A stretch of 64,000 bases of DNA from Anaerolineaceae bacterium (GTDB lineage: Bacteria > Chloroflexota > Anaerolineae > Anaerolineales > Villigracilaceae). Location of the stretch: positions 62,001 to 126,000 of the forward strand of contig WOUS01000002.1 in assembly GCA_009772985.1 (NCBI GenBank), given 5' to 3'. The notes under the pieces were generated by a model that had not been told where the DNA came from, ran no database searches, and was given only the letters and a program-made list of their open reading frames with translations. A program made the position numbers and the translations under genes. Within the stretch, counting starts at the first letter, position 1. Each line of letters starts with the position of its first letter. Of this stretch, positions 27,461-37,235 are shown piece by piece.

Positions 27461-28798
27461 TGGATACACCCGCTTGATCGTCCTCGGGAAGGCAATCGCC
27501 TCGCGGATGTGTTCGATGCCGCACAGCCAGGCCACGGTCCGCTCGACGCCCATCCCGAAGCCGGAGTGGGGGACCGATCCGAACTTGCGCAAGTCGAGAT
27601 ACCATTTGAAGGCTTCCTCCGGCAGGTTGTGTTCGTGGATGCGCTGCAGGAGCAGGTCGTGGCTCGACATGCGCTCGGAGCCGCCGATGATCTCGCCATA
27701 GCCTTCCGGGGCGAGCAGGTCCACGGACTTGCAGACTTCGGGACGCCCCGGCCAGGGTTCCATGTAGAAGGCCTTGACCGCGGTCGGGTAGCCGTAGACG
27801 AAGACCGGCTTCTCGTACAGGGCGGTCAGGGCGGTCTCGTGCGGCGCGCCGAAATCCATACCCCAGTCGAATTTGAGCAGTTCCTTCTTCTCGGGATCGG
27901 TTTCGGCTTCGTAGAGTTCTTTTAGTTTTTTTGCGGCATCATCGTAGGAGATGCGCGGGAAGGGCGGCGCGATCTTTTCCAACCGGCCGAGGTCGCGGCC
28001 CAGGGATTTCAACTCGGGTCCCCGGTCCCGCAGGACGCGCTGGACGATGTGCGTCACCATCTGCTCTTCGATTTCCATCATCCCGTCGAGGTTGCAGAAA
28101 GCGATTTCGGGTTCGAGCATCCAGAACTCGGTCAGGTGACGGCGGGTCTTGGATTTCTCGGCGCGGAAGGTGGGACCGAAGCAGTAAACTTTGCCGAAGG
28201 CCATGATGTTGGCTTCGTTGTAGAGTTGGCCGGACTGGGCCAGGTAGGCCTTGCCCTCGTCGAAGTATTCGGTCTCGAAGAGCGTGCTCGTCCCTTCGCA
28301 GGCGGCGGGGGTCAGGATGGGCGTGTCCATGTTGACGAAGCCGTTGGAATCCAGCCACTCGCGCATGGCGGCGATGACCGCGGCGCGCACGCGCAGCACC
28401 GCCCACTGGCTCTGCATTCGGATCCACAGGTGACGGTGGTCGAGGGCGAAGTCCACGCCGTGGTCTTTGAGCGCCATCGGGTAGTCGGCGTCGGCGGCCT
28501 GGATGATTTCCACGTGCTTGACGCCGATCTCGTACCCGCCGGGAATGCCGGGGGCGCGCTTGTCTTCGCGCACCGGGCCGGTGATGACCACCGACGATTC
28601 CTGCGGCAGGCGGACGAGTTGATCGAAGGTTGCCTCGTCCAGGTCGCCCTTGAAGGCCACGCACTGGACAAAGCCCGAGCCGTCGCGCACCAGCAGGAAG
28701 ACCAGTTTACCCTTGTCGGTGCGGTTGTAGACCCAGCCTTGAATCGTTGCTTCTTGACCAACAAAATTAGAGATTTCCTCAACTCTGATAATAGCCAT
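27458..28798 (-). CDS. asnS: Asparaginyl-tRNA synthetase
   Basis: [42 protein letters not shown]; class II motifs [21 protein letters not shown] and [15 protein letters not shown]. Confidence 0.95.
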   Translation of the reverse strand: MAIIRVEEISNFVGQEATIQGWVYNRTDKGKLVFLLVRDGSGFVQCVAFKGDLDEATFDQLVRLPQESSVVITGPVREDKRAPGIPGGYEIGVKHVEIIQAADADYPMALKDHGVDFALDHRHLWIRMQSQWAVLRVRAAVIAAMREWLDSNGFVNMDTPILTPAACEGTSTLFETEYFDEGKAYLAQSGQLYNEANIMAFGKVYCFGPTFRAEKSKTRRHLTEFWMLEPEIAFCNLDGMMEIEEQMVTHIVQRVLRDRGPELKSLGRDLGRLEKIAPPFPRISYDDAAKKLKELYEAETDPEKKELLKFDWGMDFGAPHETALTALYEKPVFVYGYPTAVKAFYMEPWPGRPEVCKSVDLLAPEGYGEIIGGSERMSSHDLLLQRIHEHNLPEEAFKWYLDLRKFGSVPHSGFGMGVERTVAWLCGIEHIREAIAFPRTIKRVYP

Positions 28799-28814
28799 GA
28801 TTTTGCTCCTTCGA

Positions 28815-28877
28815 GAGAGAAGAGAACAGAGAGTAGAGAGTAGTGACTGCTCTCCGTTCTCTATTCTCTGATAACTA
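28815..28877. repeat. Degenerate heptamer repeat, locus E
   Basis: gagagaa gagaaca gagagta gagagta gtgactg ctctccg ttctcta ttctctg ataacta. Confidence 0.8.
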
Positions 28878-30627
28878 TGTGTAATTCCTTCAACTGCCGC
28901 TCATCGGGGTACGATGGGGCATCGGCCATCACGTCGCGCCCGGCCTGGTTCTTCGGGAAGGCGATCACTTCGCGGATGTTGGGCTCGTCCGCCAGGAGCA
29001 TGACCAGCCGGTCGATGCCGGGGGCCATGCCGCCGTGCGGCGGCGCGCCGTACTCGAAGGCTTCCAGCATGTGCCCGAACTTGAACTGGGCTTCCTCTTC
29101 TTCGATGCCAAGCAGGTTGAACACCTTCGATTGGATGTCGCGCCGGTGGATACGGATCGAACCCGAAGCCATCTCGTAACCGTTGCAGACCATGTCGTAA
29201 GCGTCCGAGAGAATCGAGCCGGGATCGGTCTCGAAGCGGTCGAGGTGTTCCACCTGCGGCATGGTGAACGGGTGGTGGGCGGCGTCCCATTTTTTGAACT
29301 CCTCGCTCCACTCGAACATCGGGAAATCCACAATGAAGGCAAAAGCCATCATGTCTTTGTCCACGAGTTTCAACGCGTCGCGGAACCAGACCCGCAGGGC
29401 GGATAAAACTTTATTGACCATTTTCGGCTGATCGGCGACAAACAGGACCAGGTCGCCGGTCGCCGCGCCGGTAAGTTTCGACAACGCTGCGATTTCCGTT
29501 TCGCCGATGAACCTGGCCCCGGAGCCTTTCGGACCGTCAGCCGTCAGCGCCAGCGTGACCAGTCCCTTCGCCCCGAGTTCTTTCGCCGTGGCGGTCAGGT
29601 CGTCGAGCTGCTTGCGGGTGTACCCGGCACAGCCCGGCGCGACCAGACACTTGATGATGCCTCCAGATTTGAGCGCAGACTGGAAGACGATGAACTCACT
29701 TTTCTCGAAAATCTTGCCAACGTCGTGAAGTTCCATCCCGAAGCGCAGGTCAGGCTTGTCGGTCCCGAACCGTTCCATGGACTCGGCGTACGTCAGCCGC
29801 GGCCAGGGGGAGGCCAGCAGTTTCTTGTGAGGGGCCACTGCCGGGAGCATCTCGGTGAAGAGACTTTCCACCAGCGCCAGCACGTCGTCGCGTTCGACGA
29901 AGGACATTTCCAGGTCCAGTTGGGTGAACTCCGGCTGGCGGTCGCCGCGCGCGTCTTCGTCACGGAAGCAGCGCGCGATCTGGAAGTAGCGTTCGATCCC
30001 GGCCACCATCAGCAATTGCTTGAGTTGCTGGGGGCTTTGGGGCAGGGCGTAGAACTGGCCGGGGTAGACGCGCGACGGCACGAGATAGTCGCGCGCCCCT
30101 TCGGGCGTGGTCTTGAACATCATCGGCGTCTCCACCTCGATGAAGCCGCGGTCGGACAAGTACTTGCGCATGAACAACACCACTTCGTGGCGCAGGATCA
30201 GGTTGCGCTTCATGCGCTCACGCCGCAGGTCGAGGTAGCGATACTTGAGCCGCAGGTTTTCGTCCACTTCTTCGTCGTCGCGGCTGACCACGAACGGCAT
30301 GGCCTTGGCCGGGTTCAGCACCGTGACCTTTTGCGCCACCAGTTCGATCTCGCCGGTGGGCATCTTCGGATTGAACTGGTCGGCCGGGCGCATCCGCACC
30401 AGCCCCTCCACCTGGACGACCCACTCGTTCTTCAGTCCCTCGACGGCTTTGGCCGCTTCGGGAAACTTGTCCGGGTTGGTGACGATCTGGGTGATGCCGA
30501 AGCGGTCGCGCAGGACGAGAAAGACCACCCCGCCGAAGGTGCGGAAATTGTGCACCCATCCGGCCAGGGACACAGTCTGCCCGGCGTGGGTGGCGCGTAA
30601 TTCGCCGCAAGTGTGAGTTTTGTACAT
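28861..30627 (-). CDS. aspS: Aspartyl-tRNA synthetase (bacterial type)
   Basis: [79 protein letters not shown]. Confidence 0.97.
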   Translation of the reverse strand: MYKTHTCGELRATHAGQTVSLAGWVHNFRTFGGVVFLVLRDRFGITQIVTNPDKFPEAAKAVEGLKNEWVVQVEGLVRMRPADQFNPKMPTGEIELVAQKVTVLNPAKAMPFVVSRDDEEVDENLRLKYRYLDLRRERMKRNLILRHEVVLFMRKYLSDRGFIEVETPMMFKTTPEGARDYLVPSRVYPGQFYALPQSPQQLKQLLMVAGIERYFQIARCFRDEDARGDRQPEFTQLDLEMSFVERDDVLALVESLFTEMLPAVAPHKKLLASPWPRLTYAESMERFGTDKPDLRFGMELHDVGKIFEKSEFIVFQSALKSGGIIKCLVAPGCAGYTRKQLDDLTATAKELGAKGLVTLALTADGPKGSGARFIGETEIAALSKLTGAATGDLVLFVADQPKMVNKVLSALRVWFRDALKLVDKDMMAFAFIVDFPMFEWSEEFKKWDAAHHPFTMPQVEHLDRFETDPGSILSDAYDMVCNGYEMASGSIRIHRRDIQSKVFNLLGIEEEEAQFKFGHMLEAFEYGAPPHGGMAPGIDRLVMLLADEPNIREVIAFPKNQAGRDVMADAPSYPDERQLKELHIVIRE

Positions 30628-30648
30628 AAAAGCCTCCGTTGACTGGTG

Positions 30649-30742
30649 TCATTGCGAGGAGGACGTTTTTTGTCCGACGAAGCAATCTCCGACTCGCGAG
30701 GGGATTGCTTCGCCGCCAAAGAGCGGCGGCTCGCAATGACAC
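30649..30742. repeat. GTCATTGCGAG...CTCGCAATGACA palindromic interspersed repeat (copy 2)
   Basis: gtcattgcgagg...gaagcaatctcc...gggattgcttcg...ctcgcaatgacac. Confidence 0.75.
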
Positions 30743-30750
30743 AGATTACT

Positions 30751-30789
30751 TACAAAACAAATCGCCCTCCGCTGCTGCGTTGGGCGATT
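30751..30789 (-). terminator. Attenuator terminator upstream of aspS
   Basis: Minus strand AATCGCCC-AA-CGC-AGCA-GCG-GA-GGGCGATT followed by TTGTTTTGTA. Confidence 0.75.
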
Positions 30790-30808
30790 GATGGTCTGGT
30801 GTGCTTTA

Positions 30809-30892
30809 TCAACCTGCAAGGCTTCGCCCAACGCTCCGGGAGGGATCGTTATTATCATTATCATTGTTGTTGGCGAAGCGGAACCTTGTCAT
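30809..30892 (-). CDS. Leader peptide MTRFRFANNNDNDNNDPSRSVGRSLAG (Asn/Asp-rich)
   Basis: 28 codons including stop; GAGG SD 6 nt upstream of ATG; codons 8-16 AAC AAC AAT GAT AAT GAT AAT AAC GAT; upstream of aspS-asnS. Confidence 0.8.
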   Translation of the reverse strand: MTRFRFANNNDNDNNDPSRSVGRSLAG

Positions 30893-30945
30893 TCTTGCCT
30901 CAGGTTGGCGGTATTATAGCATAAATCCTTCCGGTTGCCCCGGCT

Positions 30946-31020
30946 GTCATTGTAAGGTAGAATTCTCCCAACATTGACCTGCCTGCTGAAACCATGTCCC
31001 GCAAACTGACCGTCATCACC
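30946..31020. repeat. 75-bp direct repeat, copy 1
   Basis: gtcattgtaaggtagaattctcccaacattgacctgcctgctgaaaccatgtcccgcaa... repeated at 32854-32928. Confidence 0.95.
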
Positions 31021-31042
31021 GGAGTCTTGTTAGGAACCCCTG

Positions 31043-32767
31043 ATGAAAAAAAGCCTGAAAGTCCTTTCCCTGCTCGCTTTTATCGAAGGCTTGCTGGCCA
31101 TCCTCTGGATCTGGGTGGACAGATTCCTGACCGGCCGCGGCCGCTTGACGCCTTTTCTTGCCAGCGGCGGATGTATCATCCTGATTGCTGCCTTGGGGGT
31201 TTTCCTCGTCCGCCTCTCCCGTTCTCCGCAATGGGCCGAGCGGACGGCTTCCCGACTCGAAGCGTGGCTGCGGCACGGGGAGCGCCTGTTCGTCGTCAAG
31301 GATGCCCTGGTGGTTGGCCTGATCTTCTCCATCGAAGGCTTCCTGCTCACGCATCTCTGGTTCCCGCTTGCCACACGTCCCGTGACGATCTGGGGCATTT
31401 TCTTCTTTGCGCAGGCCTGGTTCGTATTGGCGAGGATATACCGGGATGCTTTTCGCAGCCGTCCGGGAGGACAGCGCCTCCTGAGACTGAAATGGGGCGG
31501 ACTCGACCCGGTCCAGAAAAAGACGCTCCTTGTTTTGTTGGTGATCGCGGCGGTGTATTTCGGCTTTTTTTCCTGGGTCAACTGGCACGGCATCAGTGAA
31601 AGCGCTGAAACGTTCTTCGGGGGCGCCGGGGACGAGGTGGTCATTTACCCGGTGGTTGTGGAAATGGTTTCTTCCGGACCGACCTTTGCTGCTAATAGTT
31701 ACCGCTTCCTCATCCACGAAGATTACCATTATGGGTACCCATACTTTTACCTTAATGCCCTGGTGCTGTTCTTCTCCCGCCTGGTTTTTGGATCCGATTT
31801 TGCCAATCACACCCAGATCAACTTGTTTATCCTGCGCCAGTTTGTCAGTGTCCTGCCGATGATGCTGGCAATTCTGGTGTTCGTTTATATCGTCACGAAG
31901 TTCAAGTCGGTGCTGTATTCGGCGGGCATGTTTATCGTTATGCTGTTCATCCCGGGCGTGATCCGCTATAACCAGCGTTTCTGGCACCCGGATGCGCTCA
32001 TGATCCTGTTCATCGCCCTGACCTTTTACTGCCTCCAGCGTGACCGGCTGCGCTTCGGGCGGGATTTTTATTATGCAGCCGTCATGTGCGCCCTGGCAAC
32101 GGCTGTTAAACTATATGGCTTTTTCTTCTTCCTTGCCATTGCCGGCTATTTGCTGGCGGGGCTATCCGGGAAGGTCTTGACCCTCAAGAAAATGATCCTG
32201 GCGGGACTGGCGTTTCTCCTGGTGATGGGGATGGCGTTGATTGCCTCCAGTCCCTTCCTGCTCGTGCCAACTGCAAATCAATCCATGATCAGGATATTGA
32301 AGGAGAAAAGTTATGAAATGTCCCACGGATATGATGAACCCGACCCGCAGCATATCTATCGGACCGGCCTGGATATCTGGCTGCAGTTTTTCGACATGCA
32401 TTACACCAGGCCCTATTTCTTCTTTTTCCTTCTCGGCGCGTTGGCCCTGGGCTCCCTGCTCGGGTCCGAGAAGTATTTGAACCGGCTGATCCTGGCATGG
32501 TGCCTGGTGGTGGGGGGCTACCTGGTTTTTTTTGTGGCCGCAAAATCTTATCAGTATCCCCTGCCCCTGATGCTGCCTTTTTATGCCGGAGGCTTCCTGT
32601 TCCCGGCGATCCTGAATACCAATTCATCTTCCCTTGTGCGGGGCTTTTTCAATAAGCCGGCGGTTCGCCTGGTTGTCCGGGGACTGGGCTTTGTTATGAT
32701 CAGCAGCCAATTCTTGTACAATGGTTGGCTAATCCTGATATCTCCGAATGTGCGTGTCTTTTTTTAG
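31043..32767 (+). CDS. Polytopic membrane protein, GT-C/GT39-like
   Basis: 574-aa ORF, >10 hydrophobic segments, ATGAAAAAAAGC start. Confidence 0.65.
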   Translation: MKKSLKVLSLLAFIEGLLAILWIWVDRFLTGRGRLTPFLASGGCIILIAALGVFLVRLSRSPQWAERTASRLEAWLRHGERLFVVKDALVVGLIFSIEGFLLTHLWFPLATRPVTIWGIFFFAQAWFVLARIYRDAFRSRPGGQRLLRLKWGGLDPVQKKTLLVLLVIAAVYFGFFSWVNWHGISESAETFFGGAGDEVVIYPVVVEMVSSGPTFAANSYRFLIHEDYHYGYPYFYLNALVLFFSRLVFGSDFANHTQINLFILRQFVSVLPMMLAILVFVYIVTKFKSVLYSAGMFIVMLFIPGVIRYNQRFWHPDALMILFIALTFYCLQRDRLRFGRDFYYAAVMCALATAVKLYGFFFFLAIAGYLLAGLSGKVLTLKKMILAGLAFLLVMGMALIASSPFLLVPTANQSMIRILKEKSYEMSHGYDEPDPQHIYRTGLDIWLQFFDMHYTRPYFFFFLLGALALGSLLGSEKYLNRLILAWCLVVGGYLVFFVAAKSYQYPLPLMLPFYAGGFLFPAILNTNSSSLVRGFFNKPAVRLVVRGLGFVMISSQFLYNGWLILISPNVRVFF

Positions 32768-32853
32768 GAACTGCCTCCTGAAAGCGTGTTTTGGATGGCT
32801 TCGGTACGGGCATGCGCAGCCTGCGAGGCCGCCTGGTTGCCCCTGCCGTCATT

Positions 32854-32928
32854 GTCATTGTAAGGTAGAATTCTCCCAACATTGACCTGCCTGCTGAAAC
32901 CATGTCCCGCAACCTGACCGTCGTCACC
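32854..32928. repeat. 75-bp direct repeat, copy 2 (spans start codon of 32902 gene)
   Basis: Two mismatches relative to 30946-31020. Confidence 0.95.
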
Positions 32929-34116
32929 ATCATCTTCACGATCTGCCTCGCCCTCGCCATCCTCGGCGGACTGGTGTGGGCGAACACGCTCTACGTCCGC
33001 GCCCAGCCGGTCGAGAAACAGTTCCTCGTCCCCTGGCTGGCCGCGCGGACGTATATCACCTACGGCATCAGCCCCTACGACGATCAGTCCACACAGCGCG
33101 CCCAGGTCGTCTACTACGGACGGCTGGCCGCCGAAGATGAAGACCCGCTGCGGCTGTCCGTCATGCTCCCGGTGGAACTGCTCTACTTTCCCTTCGCCTT
33201 CGTCACGGATTACCCTCTTGCCCGCGGTCTGTGGATGACGCTCGGCGAGATCGCCCTGGCGGCGGTCGCCTTCCTCTGCCTCTCCCTGACCGGCTGGAAA
33301 CCGCGCCGCTTCCTCCTGCCGGTTGTCCTGCTCTTTGGCGTCTTCTGGACCTACGCCTTTTTTGCCCTGCGCGGCGGCAGTCCGGCGCCCTTCGTCGTTC
33401 TCGGCCTGCTTGGCGCGTTCGCCGCCCTGCGCGCCGAACGGGACGAACTGGCCGGCGCGTTCCTGTCCCTCTTCCTCTTCGAGCCGGGCCTCGCTCCCGT
33501 CTTCCTGTTCTTCCTGCTCTGGTGGACGGCCTCCCAGCGCCGCTGGCGGGTCTGGCTTGGCTTCCTGATGGCGGCCGGATTCCTTGCCATCGTTTCCTTC
33601 TTCCTCGTGCCAGACTGGTTCCTGCCCTGGGCGCGCGGCGTTTATTCCCATTCCCAGCATAATCCCGGCTTGACCGTTGCCGGTCTCCTGGCCGACTGGT
33701 GGCCTGCCCTCGGCCTGAAACTCAGCCTGGCGCTGACGGCCGTTCTCGGCCTGATGCTCTTCCTCGAATGGCGCGCCCTGCGCGGCGCGGACTCCCGTCA
33801 CTTCCTCTGGACCGCCAGCCTGACCCTCGCCGCCGCGCCGCTCCTCGGCCTGCCGACCTCCCTCGACGCGTACCTGCTCCTGCTCCTCCCGCTGACGCTG
33901 CTCCTCAGCGTCGCCTCCGAACGCTGGACCGGCATGCGGGCCGCGCTCGTGAGCGGCGGCATCCTGCTCGGCGTGTTCGCCATCCTCTGGCTGGCCTCCG
34001 GCAGCGTCCATGCCTTGTTCCTCGTCCTGCCGTTCCTGCTCCTTGCCGGCCTCTACTGGATGCGCTGGTGGGCGGTCCACCCGCCGCGCACCTGGGTGGA
34101 AACCCTCCCGAAATGA
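32902..34116 (+). CDS. Polytopic membrane protein (DUF2029/GT87-like)
   Basis: 404-aa hydrophobic ORF MSRNLTVVTIIFTICLALAILGGLVWANTLY. Confidence 0.65.
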   Translation: MSRNLTVVTIIFTICLALAILGGLVWANTLYVRAQPVEKQFLVPWLAARTYITYGISPYDDQSTQRAQVVYYGRLAAEDEDPLRLSVMLPVELLYFPFAFVTDYPLARGLWMTLGEIALAAVAFLCLSLTGWKPRRFLLPVVLLFGVFWTYAFFALRGGSPAPFVVLGLLGAFAALRAERDELAGAFLSLFLFEPGLAPVFLFFLLWWTASQRRWRVWLGFLMAAGFLAIVSFFLVPDWFLPWARGVYSHSQHNPGLTVAGLLADWWPALGLKLSLALTAVLGLMLFLEWRALRGADSRHFLWTASLTLAAAPLLGLPTSLDAYLLLLLPLTLLLSVASERWTGMRAALVSGGILLGVFAILWLASGSVHALFLVLPFLLLAGLYWMRWWAVHPPRTWVETLPK

Positions 34117-35708
34117 CCCGGCGGCAGTACCTCCTCCTCGCCCTGCTTGGCCTGCTCGCCGCGGCCATCGCCGCCGCCTTCCAGCCCGCGCCCGGTTACA
34201 TGGACGCGGACTATTATTACGCCGGGGGACTGCAACTCGCCGCCGGGCGCGGCTTCACCGAACCCTATCTCTGGAATTATCTGGACGATCCTGTCGGACT
34301 GCCGCACCCGTCGCACGGCTACTGGATGCCGCTGGCCTCGCTCCTCGCCGCCGCCGGTGCGCTCCTTTTCGGACCGTCATCCTGGCTCGCCGCCCGGACC
34401 GGATTCCTGGCCGTGGCCGCGTCCATCCCGCCGCTGACGGCGGCCCTGGCCTGGTCTTTCACCTCCCGCCGCGGTCTTGCTCTCGCCTCCGGCCTGCTGG
34501 CCGTCTTCTCCGGCTTCTACCTGGTCTACCTGCCCATCACCGACACCTTCGGCCTCTACATGCTTTTCGGCGGACTCTTTTTCTTGATTATTAATCGTCA
34601 AGCCTCAATCGTAAATCGTCAATACCCTTCGGGTACGATGTCGTCAATCGTAAATCCCATCCTCCTCGGCCTCCTCTCCGGCCTGATGCACCTCTCCCGC
34701 GCCGACGGCCTGCTCTGGCTTCTTTTGGCTTTCGCGTCTGTGCTCTATTTCCGCAAGCCAAACCAGTCACTGCTCTCTATTTTCTATTCCCTGCTTTCTG
34801 TTCTTGCCGGTTACCTGCTCGTCATGGCTCCCTGGTTCGCCCGCAACTACGCCGCCTTCGGCAGTTTCCTCGCCCCCGGCGGATCGAAAACGCTCTGGCT
34901 CACTTCCTACGACCAGATTTTTTCCTATCCCGCCGGCCGGATCACGTTTGCAGACTGGTGGCAGTCCGGGCTGGGCGCCATCCTGAAAGCCCGCCTCTGG
35001 GCGCTGGGACTGAACCTGGCGAACGCGATTTCCGTGCAGGGCGGGATATTCCTCTGGCCGCTGGGACTGTTCGGCGTTTGGCATCTTCGCCGCGACCGGC
35101 GCGTCCGGCTGGCGCTGCTGGCCTGGCTGTTGACCCTCGCGGCGATGACGGTCGTCTTCCCGTTTGCCGGGGCGCGCGGCGGATTCCTGCATTCCGGCGC
35201 GGCCGTGCAGACGGTCTGGTGGGCGCTCGTGCCGATTGGATTGGACCGCGTCATCGAGTGGGGCGTCCGCGTGCGCGGCTGGAAGCCGGAGCGCGCCCGT
35301 CTCGTTTTCCCGGCCATCTTCATTGCCCTCGCCGCGCTGCTGACGGGCATCGTCGCGGCCGGTCGGCTGGGGGCAGGCTCGGGGTCCGGGTGGGGAAGCG
35401 AATATTCTGCGCATAGCCAGATAAATGAGTATTTGGTCTTGCAAGGGATGCCGGACGAGGCGGTTGTCATCGTCGCCAACCCGCCGGGGTTCTGGCTGGC
35501 GTCCGGTCATCCCGCGATTGCCCTTCCCGACGGCGACGCGCAAACCGTGCTGGCGCTGGCGCGGCGGTACGGGGCGCGCTACCTAATCCTGGAGCAGGGG
35601 AGCGTGACGAAGGGGTTGATGGACGTGTACGACCATCCGGCGGATTTTCCCGGCCTGGTCTATCTCGGCGAAGTGGAGGGCGCGCGTGTCTTCGAACTCC
35701 AGCCCTGA
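34113..35708 (+). CDS. Polytopic GT-C-like glycosyltransferase
   Basis: MTRRQYLLLALLGLL; YMDADYYYAGGLQLAAGRGFTEPYLWNYLDDP; ATGA overlap with upstream gene; track start 33699 is an over-extension. Confidence 0.7.
   Translation: MTRRQYLLLALLGLLAAAIAAAFQPAPGYMDADYYYAGGLQLAAGRGFTEPYLWNYLDDPVGLPHPSHGYWMPLASLLAAAGALLFGPSSWLAARTGFLAVAASIPPLTAALAWSFTSRRGLALASGLLAVFSGFYLVYLPITDTFGLYMLFGGLFFLIINRQASIVNRQYPSGTMSSIVNPILLGLLSGLMHLSRADGLLWLLLAFASVLYFRKPNQSLLSIFYSLLSVLAGYLLVMAPWFARNYAAFGSFLAPGGSKTLWLTSYDQIFSYPAGRITFADWWQSGLGAILKARLWALGLNLANAISVQGGIFLWPLGLFGVWHLRRDRRVRLALLAWLLTLAAMTVVFPFAGARGGFLHSGAAVQTVWWALVPIGLDRVIEWGVRVRGWKPERARLVFPAIFIALAALLTGIVAAGRLGAGSGSGWGSEYSAHSQINEYLVLQGMPDEAVVIVANPPGFWLASGHPAIALPDGDAQTVLALARRYGARYLILEQGSVTKGLMDVYDHPADFPGLVYLGEVEGARVFELQP
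34584..34657. repeat. Heptamer repeat inside a CDS, locus F
   Basis: ttgatta ttaatcg tcaagcc tcaatcg taaatcg tcaatac ... tcaatcg taaatcc. Confidence 0.75.
34766..34807. repeat. Heptamer repeat inside a CDS, locus G
   Basis: gtcactg ctctcta ttttcta ttccctg ctttctg ttcttgc, in phase with locus E. Confidence 0.7.
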
Positions 35709-37167
35709 CCGCCCGGTTCGGCGGGCGTTGATCCTGGCGGGCGTTGTGATTTTCTCGGCGGGCGCGTACCTGCTGGCGAGCCGGTTCTACTATGGCATCG
35801 GCTTCCCGCTCGACGATGCCTGGATCCACCAGACGTATGCGCGCAACCTGGCCGTGTACGGCGAGTGGGCATTTATCCACGGACAGCCGTCCGCCGGTTC
35901 GACCGCGCCGCTCTGGTCGGCGCTGCTGGCGGTGGGATTCCTTCTGCATCTTGGCCCGTATATCTGGACGTATTTCCTCGGCGCGCTGCTGCTCTGGGCG
36001 CTGGCGGTGCTGGCCGAAACCGCGCTGCGGGCATGGGTCCCGGCGTACCGGCCGCGCTTCCCGTGGGCCGGCGCGCTGATGGCGCTGGAGTGGCACCTGG
36101 TCTGGTCGTCGGCCTCCGGTATGGAGACGTTGCTTTCCGGTTTCCTGGCGATGTTGGCGCTGGTGATGATCATCTCGAAGACGCGGCGCTGGTTCAGCCT
36201 CGGCGCGCTGATCGGGCTTTCGGTCTGGGTGCGGCCAGACGGCATCACCCTGCTCGGTCCGGCGCTGCTGGCGGCGGTCCTGTCTGAACCGGCGTGGAAG
36301 AAAAAGGTCCGGCCGGCGGCAAATGTCATCATCGGCTTCGGCGGTCTGTTCGCCCTGTACCTGTTGTTCAACCTGCGGCTGGCGGGGTCGCCCTGGCCGA
36401 ATACCTTCTATGCCAAGCAGTCGGAATATGCCATTCTATTGAGCCAGCCGATTTGGGTCCGGCTTGTCAACGAGCCGGTTCAATTGCTGAGGGGGGCGGG
36501 CCTCCTGCTCCTGCCGGGCGTGGCGCTGGCGCTGGTTTCCGCAGTCCGCCGCCGGGATTGGGGCATGTTGGCGGCCGCGGCCTGGATCGCCGGTTTCCTG
36601 GCCTTGTATGCCTGGAAACTCCCGGCCACGTACCAGTATGGACGCTACATCATGCCGGTCATGCCGATTTACTTTTTGATGGGGCTGGCAGGGCTGGCGA
36701 ATTTCCTCCAGGCGCACGGTCCGCGCTGGCGCTGGGTGATCGCGACTTCCTGGAAACTGGCGACGGGCCTGACCCTGATGATTTTCTGGGGGCGCGGCGC
36801 GGCCGCTTATGCGGGCGACGTGGCGATCATCGAAAGCGAGATGGTGACGACCGCCCGCTGGGTTTCGGCCAACCTTCCGCCGGACGCGCGGGTGGCGGCG
36901 CACGACATTGGCGCGCTGGGCTATTTCGGGGACCACGACCTGGTGGACCTGGCCGGGCTGGTGTCGCCGGACGTGATCCCGTTCCTCCGGGATGAGGTCC
37001 GGCTGGCCGCGTACCTGGACGAGCGGAGCGTGGACTATCTCGTCACCTTCCCGGACTGGTATCCGCTCCTGACCTCGGACCTAGATCCGGTTTTCACAAC
37101 CGGCGCGCCCTACGCCCCGGCGCTGGGCGAGACCAATATGGCGGTGTACCCGTGGCCGGGACCGTGA
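35686..37167 (+). CDS. Polytopic GT-C-like glycosyltransferase
   Basis: GFPLDDAWIHQTYARNLAVYGEWAFIHGQPSAGSTAPLWSALLA (GT-C-like DD motif). Confidence 0.72.
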   Translation: MSSNSSPDRPVRRALILAGVVIFSAGAYLLASRFYYGIGFPLDDAWIHQTYARNLAVYGEWAFIHGQPSAGSTAPLWSALLAVGFLLHLGPYIWTYFLGALLLWALAVLAETALRAWVPAYRPRFPWAGALMALEWHLVWSSASGMETLLSGFLAMLALVMIISKTRRWFSLGALIGLSVWVRPDGITLLGPALLAAVLSEPAWKKKVRPAANVIIGFGGLFALYLLFNLRLAGSPWPNTFYAKQSEYAILLSQPIWVRLVNEPVQLLRGAGLLLLPGVALALVSAVRRRDWGMLAAAAWIAGFLALYAWKLPATYQYGRYIMPVMPIYFLMGLAGLANFLQAHGPRWRWVIATSWKLATGLTLMIFWGRGAAAYAGDVAIIESEMVTTARWVSANLPPDARVAAHDIGALGYFGDHDLVDLAGLVSPDVIPFLRDEVRLAAYLDERSVDYLVTFPDWYPLLTSDLDPVFTTGAPYAPALGETNMAVYPWPGP

Positions 37168-37235
37168 TAAGCGCATGTTAAAATTGCCCGCCGGGGCGGA
37201 CTGTGCTATACTCATGACAAGGATAACGTACGCAC

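Larger units (their letters stand above)
30751..30920 (-). promoter_or_regulatory. Promoter and ribosome-mediated attenuator leader of aspS-asnS
   Basis: Extended -10 TGCTATAAT at 30913-30921; mutually exclusive pairings 30872-30879:30821-30828, 30824-30834:30777-30787, and terminator 30782-30789:30760-30767. Confidence 0.75.

Noticed and set aside
30649-30864. Track ORF MIMIITIPPGALGEALQ... upstream of aspS
   Set aside because: Wrong frame relative to SD; runs through the terminator and an interspersed repeat; the 30809-30892 frame has SD, -10 and matching codons
30933-32928. Insertion sequence between the 75-bp repeats
   Set aside because: The enclosed ORF is a polytopic membrane protein; no transposase or terminal inverted repeats seen
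33699-34112. N-terminal extension of the GT-C-like gene
   Set aside because: Arg/Pro-rich frame overlapping 32902..34116; the ATG at 34113 with ATGA overlap and a TM is the better start
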